Assembly: GCF_000264905.1 (NCBI RefSeq)
Contig: NW_006763155.1
Coordinates: 271,871-335,870 of the forward strand
Direction: 5' to 3'
Origin: Stereum hirsutum FP-91666 SS1
Taxonomy: Eukaryota > Basidiomycota > Agaricomycetes > Russulales > Stereaceae
Length of the DNA: 64,000 nt
This document shows, one piece after another, positions 12,891 to 25,309 of this stretch. How positions within the stretch are numbered: position 1 is the stretch's first letter; every line of letters begins with the position of its first letter. The translations under genes and the position numbers were made by a program. Under the pieces are notes generated by a model that saw only the letters and a list, made by a program, of their open reading frames with translations, had not been told where the DNA came from and searched no databases.

Positions 12891-15800
12891 CCAGACTTGC
12901 CCCGACACTCATCATACTAGGCGTGCAACAACGCTTTCAGGCGTTGGTACGGGCAGGATCGTGACGACCTGCGCTACGTCTCTTCATCTTTCCGACCAAA
13001 TATGCCTCATTTGCATAGTCTGCGACTAACTCAGACGAGGACGAAGATACAGCAGGTGAAATCAAGGCAACTTGAAGTCGAGTTCACGGATAAAGAAGAT
13101 GACATTCAGCGTTCAGAACTGAGCGATGTGGCTGTGCGTCACACTCCAAGCGGAGCTTGAATACTCTTACTTCCAATCCGGCCTTGCCCCTGCGAACACG
13201 TGGCCCTCTTGTTTTGCTCTCGACCACTTTTCGTCAAGCTGTTTGCCATTCCCCATTCCCCCTTCTGCATGGCACAGGATATCCATCGACACTCTCCATG
13301 GCGATGACATTCTATGTGTCGAAATCCATCCATAAACTGCGCTCTTCCTTCTACAGAGTCATGAGCCCACCAAACTAAAACAGGGGCCACACCGCGCTCT
13401 ATGCTCCGTATTGTTTTCCAATCTCCAAGTTCGTTCTCGCGATCGCGATACCTATGGCAACCCGGACGCGTATACTTGGTGGAATTGAACCGCTCGACAC
13501 GGTTCCAGGACCTCTTATCGCCCATCTGCACGCTCTGGCACGCTCTTCTTGCTTTTGGTCCATGTTTTCTTCTTCTACGATGGCGTTGAAACTCTCTTGA
13601 GCCTTGACGTTCGGTTTAGCCTGTACAACGTGGTTGATTTCAGGTGCGTATAGATATCCATTTGCACTTCGTTCTTAGCCGCTCACGTATTCGTGTCCTT
13701 GTGCTGAAGGGTTTGTCATGGGCTACGAGACTGCGGCGAACGGCGCGGTGTCGACGGGTTTTGGGTGAGTTTCTCATCCGTCTCAATTCATCTATCTTTC
13801 TGTTTGGATGACGGCAAGGGACGTCGTGCTTGGGCACCGAACCGAACAGTCACACCCTTCCTGCTGTCTTCTGCGTGTTTTCACGTTCAATGAGGAAGAG
13901 GTGAGAGAGTGCGAGATTCTCTTCGTACGCACGAGCGAGAAGTCAATGGGCGTAATTGGAACAAATTATCGTTTGGGGCTTCCACTGCCGTCTGAGGAGA
14001 GCAGAACTTTGAAGCTCCTGGGGTGAACACCTTCGTGGACGGAGTTGCGCTTCCTGTCGGAGGAGGAAGGGCCGACGTATGCGGTCCATTTCTCGTACGA
14101 GGGCCTGCCTGGACTATTCAGTCGATGTATGCGTCTTCATCACCGCATATATCTAACATCGTTCGGCTTTCCTTGTCTCATCGAACCCGAGAACGAGTAC
14201 GATCGTTGTACGCCTGCTGCTCGACTGAGGAACGTGTCATCTTCTTCTTCGTCAACTATGCGCAACTCAGTACGCATACATGGGTTATGTAGCCTTTGGT
14301 TGACAGTGAAGACGAAGAGACATATACTCAACATATCTGTTGAGCATTCCGGTTTTGCCGTCCCATCATGTTTATGACGGAGGAATAATTGAGACAATAA
14401 GCCTCTGTGCGATATGCGCACAGTGCTCAGTCTTACTATCGTAATTGGTACACCTAAACCCTCCGTCACGACGCATACATTGACCCGTTATCGGCGTGGA
14501 TGTCGGTGTTCGTACTTCCTGAAGCCTATATGGTCGATAGATGCACGGTCTCACCATATTTTGATGCGCGCCCTATCGGACATCCCGATGCTGTTCATCA
14601 GAGGCTGTAGTGCCTTTCGTACGCCGAAATACTGTCCACTATCCATAATATCTTCATTTTCTTTACACATGAGCCACTCCATCGATGTCGGCACCGATAA
14701 GAGATTGGGTGGGTTTCGAGTGGTGCGTAGTTGAATTCAATGTAGGGAGCTTATACGACGCGCCAACGTCGACGAGAACCTTGAAGATAGCCTGCCACGC
14801 TCGCTAGGCAGGTCGAGCAAGAGTCCTACTAAGTTGACGTCGGCACTACTAACAGAGGCGACCAGACTCGAATGTGTATTCGTCTAGGTTGAACGTTGAA
14901 ACTCTGTCTGTCACGGCAGGTGCATTGATGTCTGCTGCTCTGGAGTACACTCCATTCGTGCTCTCTCACGCTCTCGCCGTGCGACTCCGTCTCCATATCC
15001 TCAGACTCAGCTCTGGTGCCTTATACGCGACTCACTTCCACCGTCGCATTATATCCTCGCTCACGAGCAACGCCGTCTGCAACGTACGGACGATGACCTA
15101 TGCCAGCTGTACAGGCCGCGCTCGTGGATGGAAGCGTGATTGTTTTGAACATCGTTGATAGACCGGATCTGATCGTGGAGACATATGCCCATGCTGTGTC
15201 GGAAGGCGTCAAGGCCGCTCGTATAGCAGCATCGTGAATTATTGGCGCTTTGCCCGAGCGTGAACATCCAACCCTCTCTGCTCTCGCGCTCCGTTATTAT
15301 CTCCTAATATTGTTTCCTTCCGGGCGATGTAGCTTCGGTTACAGTCATGCTGACCTCTTCCCTTCCCCCAACTCCATACATTCAGGTACATGCAAGAATC
15401 ACGGCGTGAATTCACAATATTCACATTCTTCGGCGTCCTGTCTACCGTACTCCGTCTCATTTGATCGCTACCTCGCTTTCAGATATGTGGGACTGGCGGT
15501 CAACCAGAAGCAACGTGCCAGGGGGTCGTAGTACCGCAGTGAAGTCTGATGCTCATTGCGTTCGGCTCCTTTCTCTCTCGCGTCGTCTTCCATCCGTTCT
15601 TGACTTGTACTCGAGGGGTTTCTTCTGTTCAGCTCGTCATTGCATAGTTCATCGAACTTGCTTGGAATAGTCGGACATGCATACGCTCTATACATGATTC
15701 TGCATGGATGAGAGGTGGACGATGGATCTTCATTCACACGTAACAACAATCTTTGTGGCGAAATTTGGAGGTGCATACTTCGTTTCCGGTCCAGAGTCTC

Positions 15801-16552
15801 CGACGCAGGCGTATCTCGCCTCCTCTACCGAATTGTCTTCCTCTCTGTTTGGAACCTTCGCTCGTGCCGAACTAGTATTCGTGCAGTTGTAAACATGGAG
15901 AGGCACTATCTCGAGATTGTTTTACCATCAATAAGCAAACCTTGGTAAATGTGATCCAGTTTAATCAGTCGTAGTCGAGGTCATTGATGCGAAGGTTACA
16001 CGACGTGCGTCGTGTAAGCAATCATTATTCCGAGACCGAAACTGGATGTCGATCCCACCTGAACGTTTCCTGAACCGTGCAATGCAGGATGAATGGTATC
16101 TGTTCGGGTGGAAGAACTGGTGCATAGTTGCGATGCATATTCTGTGGCTCCAGTCAATGTCAACATGGCACGAGCTCCCTAGTCCATGAACCGAAAACAC
16201 ATGCATTCCATTCCTCATCACAGCTGTTGCATGCTGGACGCTCAATACGATGGGATAAGTACCTCCCATTGCAGGATCACACGCCAACTGTCATTCCCTG
16301 ACATTGGGTGGTGCATCGTGGCCTTTACGGCGCCATGCATGCTTCTTGAAGCATTTTGGGCATAGCATTATCGTTCATACTACTCGATCCCGCTCCAATA
16401 CTGCTCCAATACGATTGCTTAATCCAATAAACTGGCATACCTGCACTCATTCAATGACCTCATCTCCGTCCTCCCGAGTAGAACTTGTAACTCTCTTCGT
16501 TTTATGCCGATTTGGTTTGATTTTCCGAGGCGTCGACAACCCTTCGTTGAAG
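12891..16552. other. Large gap with isolated protein-like fragments
   Basis: No complete gene could be built. Short stretches look protein-like: a plus-strand frame near 13820-14026 (VFTFNEEEVRECEILFV), another near 14045-14130 (RFLSEEEGPTYAVHFSYEG), and a 42-codon run at 15109-15237 ending in TGA (VIVLNIVDRPDLIVETYAHA). They are in different frames and are separated by stops, which fits decayed genes or small unresolved exons. Confidence 0.35.
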
Positions 16553-16560
16553 TATAAAAG
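16553..16560 (+). promoter_or_regulatory. TATA box of second PsiD-like decarboxylase
   Basis: TATAAAAG lies 95 bp upstream of ATG 16655. It is a strong fungal TATA match at a usual distance. Confidence 0.6.
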
Positions 16561-16654
16561 GCGTCAGCTGGGGGGAGCCAAACATCGACTGTCCACTCTC
16601 CGCATCTAAGCACTGACTAAATAACCTATATCTTGTAAGATTTTCTCTGAAGAA

Positions 16655-18068
16655 ATGTCCGTTCCATGGATACATGCTGACGAGGATTACAGATCGATGC
16701 CATCAGCACAATTGTACCCTCAGACTTCCACCATCCGTTACGGAGGATGGCTGCCTCACAGCAAGGATGCATACGAGAAATTCTTCCGTCATCTGAACAA
16801 TAAAGCTGCCACGCGTCGTAGGGCAAAGTCGTCTCATATTCAAGCGGTGGGCGAGTTCGAAGACGCCATCAGAGCCGATCCCGAGATGCTCGGCCTCTTC
16901 GAGCAGACTTTTCTCCAGGCTGCGACACCTCAGAACCACGTATGTCACTTACTCCGTTGTTTTGTTCCCGATCAATAGACTCATCGTTCTCTAGGTCGAG
17001 GACTTTGATTGTCTTCTCCACTTCCTCGACATCATTCTGGTCCAACCCCCCAGCTTCATCGAGAACGATATCGGGGAGCCTATCGGAGTCCCCATCTACA
17101 TCGTATTCGACCTGCTCAGCAACACCGCGGCGGCTTACCAGCTCTTCAGCAAGCCTGCATTCAACGTCGCCATGAAGAAGTTACTCGATAGCTGGGGCGC
17201 ATTCCTTAGTTCCCCCGGTTCGAACACGACACTCACTGATAAGGAAGGGGGCTGGTTCAGCGACGAGGGCATAAAGACGTTGGAAGATAAGGGCCGTGGT
17301 GATTTCGACACGACCTATATTCATCCCAAGCCGGACGAGGTCAACCGTGGGTACGAGTCCTGGAACGAGTTTTTTATTCGCGAGATCAAGGATGAGGCCC
17401 GCCCCATCGTCTCCGACGGGAATCCTGCCAATATCATCAGCGCCTGTGAATCCGCAGTGCTTCGCCTCGACCGCAACGTCAAAGCCCACGATCAGTTCTG
17501 GCTCAAGGCCCAGAAGTACTCTCTCTACGGCATGCTCGACCGTGACGAAAGCACCACCCAGTACTTCACCGGCGGAACAGTCTACCAAGCCTTCCTCAGC
17601 CCCTACGACTACCATCGCTGGCGCGCCCCCGTCTCCGGCACTGTCGTGAAGGCCGATATCATCCCGGGCACCTATTACGCCGTCTTGCCTGACGAAGGCG
17701 CAGAAGAGGGTGATCCGGACTTTGAGCCAGGCGCCCCGTACGGCGCTCTCATCCGCTCTCAAGCCTGGCTCACCCAGTCCGCGACTCGCGCTATCATCCT
17801 CATCGACACCGGCAATCCCAAAATCGGTATAGTCGGTTTCATCGGTGTTGGGATGGTTGAGGTTTCGACTTGTGTCTTGTCGGTGGAAGCGGGAAGGAAG
17901 GTACAACAGGGCGAAGAAATTGGGATGTTTCAGTTCGGTGGATCTACGCACGTCCTGCTCTTCGGTCCCGACGTCAAGCTCACGTTCGTCGAAGATGTCG
18001 AGAAGGACGGGGTTCTCAACGTCAACAACCACATCAAGGTCCGATCCTTGCTTGCACAGGTCAATTGA
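16655..18068 (+). CDS. PsiD-like aromatic amino-acid decarboxylase, copy 2
   Basis: The gene has two exons (16655-16939 and 16995-18068) with a 55-bp phase-0 intron at the same place as in the copy at 2833. It encodes about 452 aa. The PSDC-like N-terminus (IRYGGWLP) is followed by the PSD-fold catalytic part with YHRWRAP (His302, then Arg305) and the cleavage site FQFGGST (Ser412). The cleavage motif is GGST, closer to canonical PSD LGST than the GGSS of copy 1. The second exon has exactly the same length (357 codons) as in copy 1, so no indel has accumulated there. Copy 2 has a longer N-terminus with a clean ATG. By family it should self-process to a pyruvoyl enzyme and release an amine from an aromatic amino acid. 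The two copies may differ in substrate or expression. Confidence 0.92.
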
Positions 18069-18969
18069 GTTATTTCGCTGCCCATCCACTTACTGCTCTA
18101 GGCTATGACTGTACGTCGAATGCTTCACATTTTCCCTGAAACTCTTCAGTGACAAAGTGCATCGTCTGTAGTATGACGTAGGATTATGAGCGACGAAGAT
18201 GTTCTAGGGCTATTGCGTTGTTCGGTTGGAAAGAATGTGTGGCGTCGCAAAGAACCATGCAGCCCGATATGCCTGATAGTTTAATGTGGTCGATAGTGCA
18301 TAGGTTTATGGATTCATATGATGCATTCGTATTGCCGTCAATATTGCATGTTTGTTGCCCCAAAATTTCCGGACATGCACCCCACTCGTTCCGCAGCTGT
18401 GTGAGTCCTCCGAGCACAGGACCACTTCATTCTTTGAGTACGCGAATCCTTTATTCGCCTATGTGGCGGCTCCCAGCACACCTTGATCACCCTGCAATCT
18501 ACCGGGATGTTGGGCGTGTTCAATTGTCTTTCTCGATTGGATTTGTGGCCGATTAGAAACTCTTACCATAGTACACCGGAAAATCAACCCATTTGGGCAG
18601 TCTCTTTGTTGGGCTGTTTCGAACAGGACTCTAGATCTCACGAAGGTAGTATGTCTTACACATTGTTCGCCACAGAACTGGTCTTTGCACAATGCTGATA
18701 CCATCAAGGACTCCAGATTATATTTTCCTCATGTGCCTGCTCGTTCGCCTTTGTTTCCGCACACTGCCTGCACCGAAACCCCGTCGGGAAGAATGCTTGA
18801 ATGTCCGTTTCGAACACCTGAGATCATTGCTGTGGAGTGTACCGTAACATAATTGTGGACCAATTACACTACTGAAGCAGTATACCTTCGCTCGATCTAC
18901 ACGCACATAGAAGCCTGCGACGCCGTTCGGTCTCGTATCACCCTCGCGCTTATCATAATGACTTGTCGT
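18069..18969. other. Convergent intergenic region
   Basis: The decarboxylase (+) and the GMC gene (-) converge here. I see no ORF with support. The region should hold both 3' ends. Confidence 0.55.
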
Positions 18970-21779
18970 TCAGACACCCTCAATGCCGAGATCCTCCCCG
19001 ATTATCACAGCGGCTTTCTCTCCCACGACCAAGGCAGTGGAATACGTGTTCTGATAATAGGCTCTAAATGAGTTAGAAGACATAACAGACTAAGCGAGAT
19101 GGAACGTACAGCGCCGACGTTCCCAGGACAAATCGACAAGTCTATCACGGGGTGGTTGTAGAGGGATCAGTGCTCGATGAATTCTCTATGTGGAAATACA
19201 CGGTGACACATACCTACAACCTTGAGATTCGTGACGCCATAAACGTTCAAACGCGCATCTACTACACCACCTTCGCTTCGAGGCTTCATGGCGCACGTCC
19301 CCATCTGAACGACTCGTATCAGCTTCCACCGAAACATGTGTGACTGGTATCTCATACCGAATGCCAGCAAGTTGCAACTGAACAAATAAAATAGAGGAAT
19401 GAGCGAGTGAACATTTAAGAGAGTCGTGGTCACCACATACCGCTTTCTCTGACATACTGCTCGATGGCTTTGTCGTCCTCTGCAGTATAAACCAGTTTAG
19501 GAGTATTGAGGTGGACAGGTAAGCCGCTTTCTATGACCCCTGCCTCGCTTCCGGAAGGAAACTTTGGATGGAGCGGCGCCGGTTCTCCTCGGAAAACGGG
19601 CATTCGGCGAGCGATTTCGCGGACAAATTTGTACGCCCAGATATGGGGGAGAACGTCGGCGATACTGGTGAGGAAAATCAGTTCGCAAAGCGGCTGACTG
19701 TTTGATGACTTGGTATGTAGAGATCGTACTTCTCGAAAAATCCGGACTTGAAGTCCAAAGGCGCATCCACGTCGTCGCTCGTGGTGACATGGACATGCCC
19801 ACGAGCCAGCGGGTGAGTCGTGAAACAACCAACAGAGTAATACTTCTGGGGAGGAACCACACGAGGGTCACGCAGAAGCCTGTAGGTGACGAGACACCCT
19901 GTCATTGGATTACATCCGAGTTGGGTCTCGACAGCGAGTTGTAGAAAGCTAGCTTACATGGATCCAAGACCAATCCAGATAGCAGGTTTGTCGGGTTTAT
20001 TGGCAAAGTCGGATTTCCATCTCGCTGCAAACTCGGGGCCCCATTCCTTCAACTCCTCTTCCGTGGGGCGACATTTCATACCAGCATCGACAGCGCTGAA
20101 GGATAGTTATACAACCTCATCCAGATGAGAGCACCTTATGCGATGTACAGGACCTACTTTGTCCCCATGCGTCCTTGGCCAGTCCTTGACCATTCAATCG
20201 ACGTCGCTATAAGACTGTTAGTACATTCCAAACATAAGATACAAACATCTCACATTGTATCTCATCAGCCTCGCCCCTCATAATTGCGTCGAGAGACTCT
20301 GTATCCGGGTCAGCGATGTATGGAACAAATACAATGTTGTGGTCTATGTACAACAATCAGTGGCTCACCTCATAATTGAACAAACGAGGAGGCATACCTT
20401 GATAGGCTTCTCCAACACCAGTCAAGTCCACTACCTGAGCAACACCGGCCTTCGCCAGCACCGCAGCCGACCCGATTCCAGATCGCTCAAGAATGGCGGG
20501 AGAGCCAAATGCGCCGCCTGCGACGACGACCATTCTGCGGGCTCGTACGATGTGCAACCCCGTGGTGTCTTCGGAGCTTGAGGTGGCATTCCATTTGTAC
20601 TCCACACCGGTCGCACAACCGTCTCTATAAGCAGACGTCATGAGATGCTTTCTAGGAGAATGACAGGGTAATGTGTACTGTATAATGACACGAGTTACGG
20701 AGGCACCAGTTGCGACATGCAGATGCGAAGCCTGGGCTTGATTGTAGATAAAGTGGTGCGCAACGTCTGAACGACGCCCTGTTGTTCCGTCAATCCATCT
20801 GGAAACGAACACCCGTCAGAAACATGCCTTTGAGAAGGAAAGAAAACGTACTTGGCCCACCTCTGAGACTCAGTAAGTATCTCATACTCATTCCCAAAAG
20901 ATACGATGAAAGGGACGTACGCAGTAGACGTTGGTTGCTCTGAAATCATTGCCGTCGAAGGCTTCTATCGCACTACGCTCTTTATCAACCAGGCCCGCAG
21001 TTTCAATGAACTGTTTTCCTATGTCTGTGTAGGTACCCCCGTATGACACCTTCAGCGGGCTTAGAGAACGGCTAGTCAGAAGGGAAAAAGTGGCGCATCG
21101 TGGAGTGATAAAAATGGTGCATTACCCACAGTCGCCGTGGGTGTGTGCTCCAGCTTTGACTTGGTAGGTTTCCGTCTATCGCGCAATTTTTAACAAAAGA
21201 TACAACTGGAATACTGAATTATATATTGACAGGCTTACTTTTTGGAAGAGCGGAAGTAGATCCTTAAATCCCCACCCGGGGTTGTTAAATTCATTCTCCC
21301 AAGCGTCGAAGTCGGATTGGGCGCCACGTGTGTACATGCCAACTGGAGTAGTGAACGCCAACCGTCGTCAATCATCAGGGATTTAGCTAAAGAAAAATCC
21401 TGGAGACTTACAGTTGACACTGGATCCTCCACCGAGGCATTGTCCTGCGACGACGATACCTTGCCTACCGCCTAAGGCATCAGACATCTCGTCAATGTGA
21501 AACCGAACCGTTTTCGCTCCTGGCACCAAATGAGCGGCGAATCGAGCAGGCTGTATGTGTGTGAGTGCATCTTTTGTGAGAGGCCCGGTCTCAAGAATGA
21601 GAATCTTGAGATTGGGTGATGCTTTCGAGAGCCGTCCAGCTCCGACGCATGCTGCAGTTCCTCCTACGCTCAATGGTCAATCAGGCTAAAGAAACAATAA
21701 CTAGAATGTAAGAGCGCTTGACATTACCTCCCGCAAAGATTATATCGTAGGTATCAGCGACTTTCTGTGGTGAGGACAT
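18970..21779 (-). CDS. Alcohol-oxidase-type GMC flavoenzyme (AA3_3-like)
   Basis: This minus-strand gene has more than ten exons and runs from ATG 21779 to TGA 18972-18970. All junctions keep frame. The N-terminus has the FAD-binding DIIFAGGGTAACVGAGRL block, then GGSSVNFGMYTRG and DFDAWE, the GMC signatures. DHNIVFVPYIADPDTE, and a C-terminal region similar to methanol/alcohol oxidases, place it in the alcohol oxidase group rather than the aryl-alcohol group. The catalytic pair is present: His in WHSMGTCAM (partly encoded by a microexon of about 20 nt near 19365) and Asn in GANTYSTALVVGEK. The enzyme oxidises primary alcohols to aldehydes with O2, giving H2O2. The C-terminus, GIEGV, lacks a PTS1 peroxisomal signal, unlike yeast AOX. 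It lies in tandem downstream of the UbiA gene on the same strand. Confidence 0.9.
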
Positions 21780-22093
21780 GACAATATGTTGGGAGTTAGG
21801 AGACCGGTGTGTCCCGGATCCACTGGTGTTATCAAGCAATCTATCTCGTCAATAATGTTCCCCGATATTTATTGCCAGAAGCGTATGGCGCTCGCCGCAT
21901 ACGCCGAACATACTTAGCGCCTTCCGCAAACGGGCTTACAGCATAGCTGATGCCAAAGCTTCCGTCTCCTCTGCTCACCGATAATGTCGTGCAAGTCCGC
22001 TAAGTGAACAAGTATCATGATAAACCACATTCTGCACATATATTTGACAGGACGTTAATATGCCTTAAGGTGAGATTCTCTGATGACCACCCG

Positions 22094-23201
22094 TCACTGC
22101 ACACTCCCGTTCAGCATCCATATGCCAGGAAGCGCGTGCGCAAGCGAAAGCCACACCTATCAAGATCAAATGCTACATCAGTTACGCACGGGGAGGAGAA
22201 AAGATTAAACACTCAAGCTCACATTATACCAATAGAACGAGATCTGATCATCCTTCTCCCCCTGCAAGAACACAAACCTTACTCCTACGAAACATGAGAG
22301 CGCAATCAATGTGCACGCAGTAGTGAAGTCGAGGCGCCAGATGTGTGTGAGGGACAAGGACCAGACAAGAAGCGCGACCAATAGGGTGGGCCGAGCGACG
22401 GAGGGGAGAACGATGGGTAGGGTCTTCCTGCCGATGAGACTATCGCCGCGGATGTCCTTGAAGTCTTGAGCCTGAATCGTTGTTGCGAATATCCCGGCAC
22501 TGATGCTGATGGCGAGAAGCATGGTGCTTGTGAACCTGGATGGGTCACTTCCTGCAAGGTAATCATCAGACGCAGCTCGGTACCGCACGATGTTCTGATA
22601 GAACAAAGCCATAATCATACGGCAGCTGAGAATTTGTACGATGTACGTACCAGAGATGAGAGTCGAACCTAGTTCGAATGAAGCAAATCCTGCCGCGTTC
22701 ACAACATTACGAACAGCGAAGTGACCAGAGTGGGCGTGCAACTCGTCGTAAATAACGGTAAAAGCGACAAGAGCTACGCTTGCACATAGGACGTATGAGC
22801 TGTACAGGGCCGAGAGCCCCCAGCAAAGAGGGACGAGTGCCCATCTCATAATCGTAGCGTTCCGATAAGAGATGCGTTTCGCGGGGAGCGGACGATCGGG
22901 CTTGTTGTGATTGTCTTCGTCTGGGTCCATCAGCTGGTTCGAGACGTCGAACTGTAGGAGGTGCAGCCAAACCCAGAATACGACATGAGGAACGTGGGAG
23001 GCAGAATGTATGGGTGCGGAAGCAATGGCGAATATCGACTACGAATAGAAGAAGAAAAAAGTCAGCACATTATATTGCGTTAGAGATAACTTTGGTATAG
23101 CCTACGATGGGGATCAATGTTGTCTTGATGTCTGACTTGGTGAAGAGGAAGAGTGTCCAGGCATGACGGAACAAGCTTCGTACGAGTACTGTAGAAGGCA
23201 T
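22094..23201 (-). CDS. UbiA-family membrane prenyltransferase or terpene cyclase
   Basis: There are four exons (23201-23106, 23038-22651, 22551-22223, 22156-22094) encoding about 291 aa. The first Asp-rich motif lies in NQLMDPDEDNHNKPDRP. The second is QAQDFKDIRGD followed by GRKTLPI. Several hydrophobic helices surround both. These two motifs bind the Mg-diphosphate of an isoprenoid in the UbiA superfamily. Fungal members include aromatic prenyltransferases and integral-membrane sesquiterpene cyclases, and motifs alone do not separate these. Intron 3 is 99 bp, in frame and open, so a raw ORF would wrongly include it. The last exon (VWLSLAHALPGIW) follows a GTGAGC donor that would otherwise be read as the C-terminus. 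The neighbouring GMC oxidase could oxidise the isoprenoid product. Confidence 0.88.
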
Positions 23202-23262
23202 GGTGTTGATGGGGCTCTGTGGGCGGGACGATGTTCAAGGGGCAAGTCTAATCACACCAGTG

Positions 23263-23269
23263 TTTTATA
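23263..23269 (-). promoter_or_regulatory. TATA box of UbiA gene
   Basis: TATAAAA on the minus strand lies about 62 bp upstream of ATG 23201. Confidence 0.5.
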
Positions 23270-23376
23270 AAAAATGCTCACTCCCTTAGCGTAGTGTACT
23301 GCCCGATGGCTGGGAGTGTTCTCAGAGAACTTGTGCGCGAATGACATAAGGCCATTCGATGATGCTCTTATGATAT

Positions 23377-23646
23377 TCAGAGCGTTTTTATCCGCGTGCG
23401 CAAGTAGTATGCTGTCCATATAACGCACGAGAGGACCGAGAAGATAAACAAGACTAGAGCATAAGTCGTGCGTACTCCCGATGACAGAAACGCGAGCGTT
23501 CCGTGATTGTCTAGTGCCTCTAAGATAAACTGCGCAAAGGGTCGAGGCAGGGAAAAGGTGAAGACAAGACCTGACAAGACCAAAGCTCTCGGTAAAGGCC
23601 TCAAGATAAGCGCCTGTTCTTCCACTTGAGCTGTGGACAAACGCAT
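23377..23646 (-). CDS. Small hydrophobic protein, two predicted membrane helices
   Basis: A single-exon ORF of 89 codons lies upstream of the UbiA gene on the same strand. It has two hydrophobic spans, about residues 18-34 (PRALVLSGLVFTFSL) and 59-79 (TTYALVLFIFSVLSCVIW), with a basic C-terminus. I do not recognise it. It could be an intact small membrane protein or an exon of a longer gene whose other parts I cannot place. Hydrophobicity and position are the only evidence. Confidence 0.35.
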   Translation of the reverse strand: MRLSTAQVEEQALILRPLPRALVLSGLVFTFSLPRPFAQFILEALDNHGTLAFLSSGVRTTYALVLFIFSVLSCVIWTAYYLRTRIKTL

Positions 23647-24539
23647 CGCCTTCTGAACATCAAACGTATTACCCCCCGGCCCCGTAGTATCAGCTCCCCG
23701 GGTTCACCAACCTACTAAACTCGAACCAATTTAAAAGATAAGTCTCACAGCTGTGTTATTTTCCCTTTATGTTGGACCATAGAACCTGTTGTTGAGTGGC
23801 ACGGTATAAAGGGACCCTGAGCAGAGGGGAAGGCTTCCCGACCGTGTTAGCGAAAACATTGAAGGTGGTACATAGCGAGATCTCGGATCGTCCCAGAAGA
23901 CATTATCGCTATCAGAAGCTCTTTTGAGAAGGTTCCGCCACGTCAAGTGAAGGTGTGTAGAAGGAATGCATCGATAGGATGTATCCTGGGTACCTGAAAA
24001 CCCCCATGCGATCAAAAGAGCTGTCTGCGCTTCGTTCGTATAATCGCCTTATTCAGTGCTATACACGGCCAGCCAATGCTAGTGAACGGTGCTTCAATCT
24101 GCGCTGTTTGCGCACGGATTGATACGGAGTTAAGCGAGGTTGAAAAATGGAGGGCTCAGCTCTCCCCGGAACGCGCCCCGTTCAGACCAGCGTTGTGAGC
24201 CCGTTTGGACCTTGTGCAAAGGATAGCTTACGTTATATAACTAAATCAAGCCATTTGTACCATTTGCTGTCCACCCCGCTTCGGTCACTGAAATGATCCA
24301 GGTAAACATATAATATATTCACGATACAGCTTAATGGGCTACAGAGGGCTACAATGGTACATAAGAGATAGGGTGTGGGTCTATGTACCCAGTCCAGTCG
24401 CCACATATCGGGTTCCCTCTCTGTTCGAGTACATTGACCACTCGAATGTCTGAAGCTCTGGATACATGGACACGAAACGGATTCTGCAGGCTTAACTGAG
24501 TGACAGTGTGCATAGAATGAAAGATGTGGAGACGTACCT
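23647..24539. other. Intergenic, no supported gene
   Basis: No credible ORF or spliced model was seen. An 82-codon minus-strand ORF at 24015-23767 has no recognisable features. Confidence 0.45.
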
Positions 24540-25309
24540 TAACGGACTGTTCGACTCTCGCAGGCTACCCGACCACGATCTTGCATGCAATATCTGCAAG
24601 GGTGAAGATCAGTGATTGCAAGCTGTAGGTTACTATGATGAGCTCACCGGTGAATGGCAGACAATGAACCTGCATGAGATGTTGCTTGTCAGGTCACAGA
24701 AAGACACGATACGAAAGACTGAGGGCGACTTACACCCTCAATGTCATTCTTGCGTTCATACACAAAAATAGCATATGGCCAGCATACTTATATATACCCT
24801 GACTTAGCCTTGTAGAATAACCTGCGGACATATATGAAAAGATGGTGGGTGAGCATACTCGAAGGGAAGAGGACAAGAGGAGGGCAGAAGGGAAGAGGAC
24901 AAGAGGTACGCAAGGACTCTTCTTAAGACGTACCGGTGGAGGGCAATAGCATGGCTGTGATGACGAGGTCCCTAAAGATGTATATTGTCTGTAGACCTAG
25001 CGAAGGGACGGAGGAAAGTCAATAATCATCCATATAAAGGCAGCTTACCAAAAGAGAACTTCTGCATCGTAGCGACTGCGTTGAGACGCTTGCCAGCGAC
25101 GATGGAGAAGCCCGTTTGGCCTACTGATGTATATATCGAGAAGAGGAAGGGGAGGTGAGCGAATGACTTACAGAAACAAGTGTATTGGAGCCCGTGTGGA
25201 TTTGTGGCGATACTGGTTGAAGACTGGGAGAGGGCGAGACTGCAAGACAGAAAAAAAAGACGTAAGAGTGACTTCGACTTAATGCCACGTACCATTCAGA
25301 ATCCTTCAT
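24540..25309 (-). other. Putative multi-exon gene or fragment, hydrophobic product
   Basis: Consistent GT..AG introns of about 48-55 bp join short minus-strand exons from ATG 25309. The joined frame gives SIATNPHGLQYTCF, then GQTGFSIVAGKRLNAVATM, then GLQTIYIFRDLVITAMLLP, and further short exons to about 24545. The last hydrophobic stretch and the short C-terminal exons recall multi-span fungal membrane proteins of the DUF6534 type, but the N-terminal helices expected of that family are missing. It is probably a truncated relative or an unresolved gene. Confidence 0.28.
24861..24906 (+). repeat. 20-bp direct repeat, two units
   Basis: GAAGGGAAGAGGACAAGAGG occurs at 24861-24880 and again at 24887-24906, with a 6-bp spacer. 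It is a purine-rich minisatellite-like duplication. Confidence 0.8.

Noticed and set aside
17181..18089. 302-codon minus-strand ORF opposite the second decarboxylase
   Set aside because: It is an antisense shadow caused by the codon use of a conserved catalytic exon.
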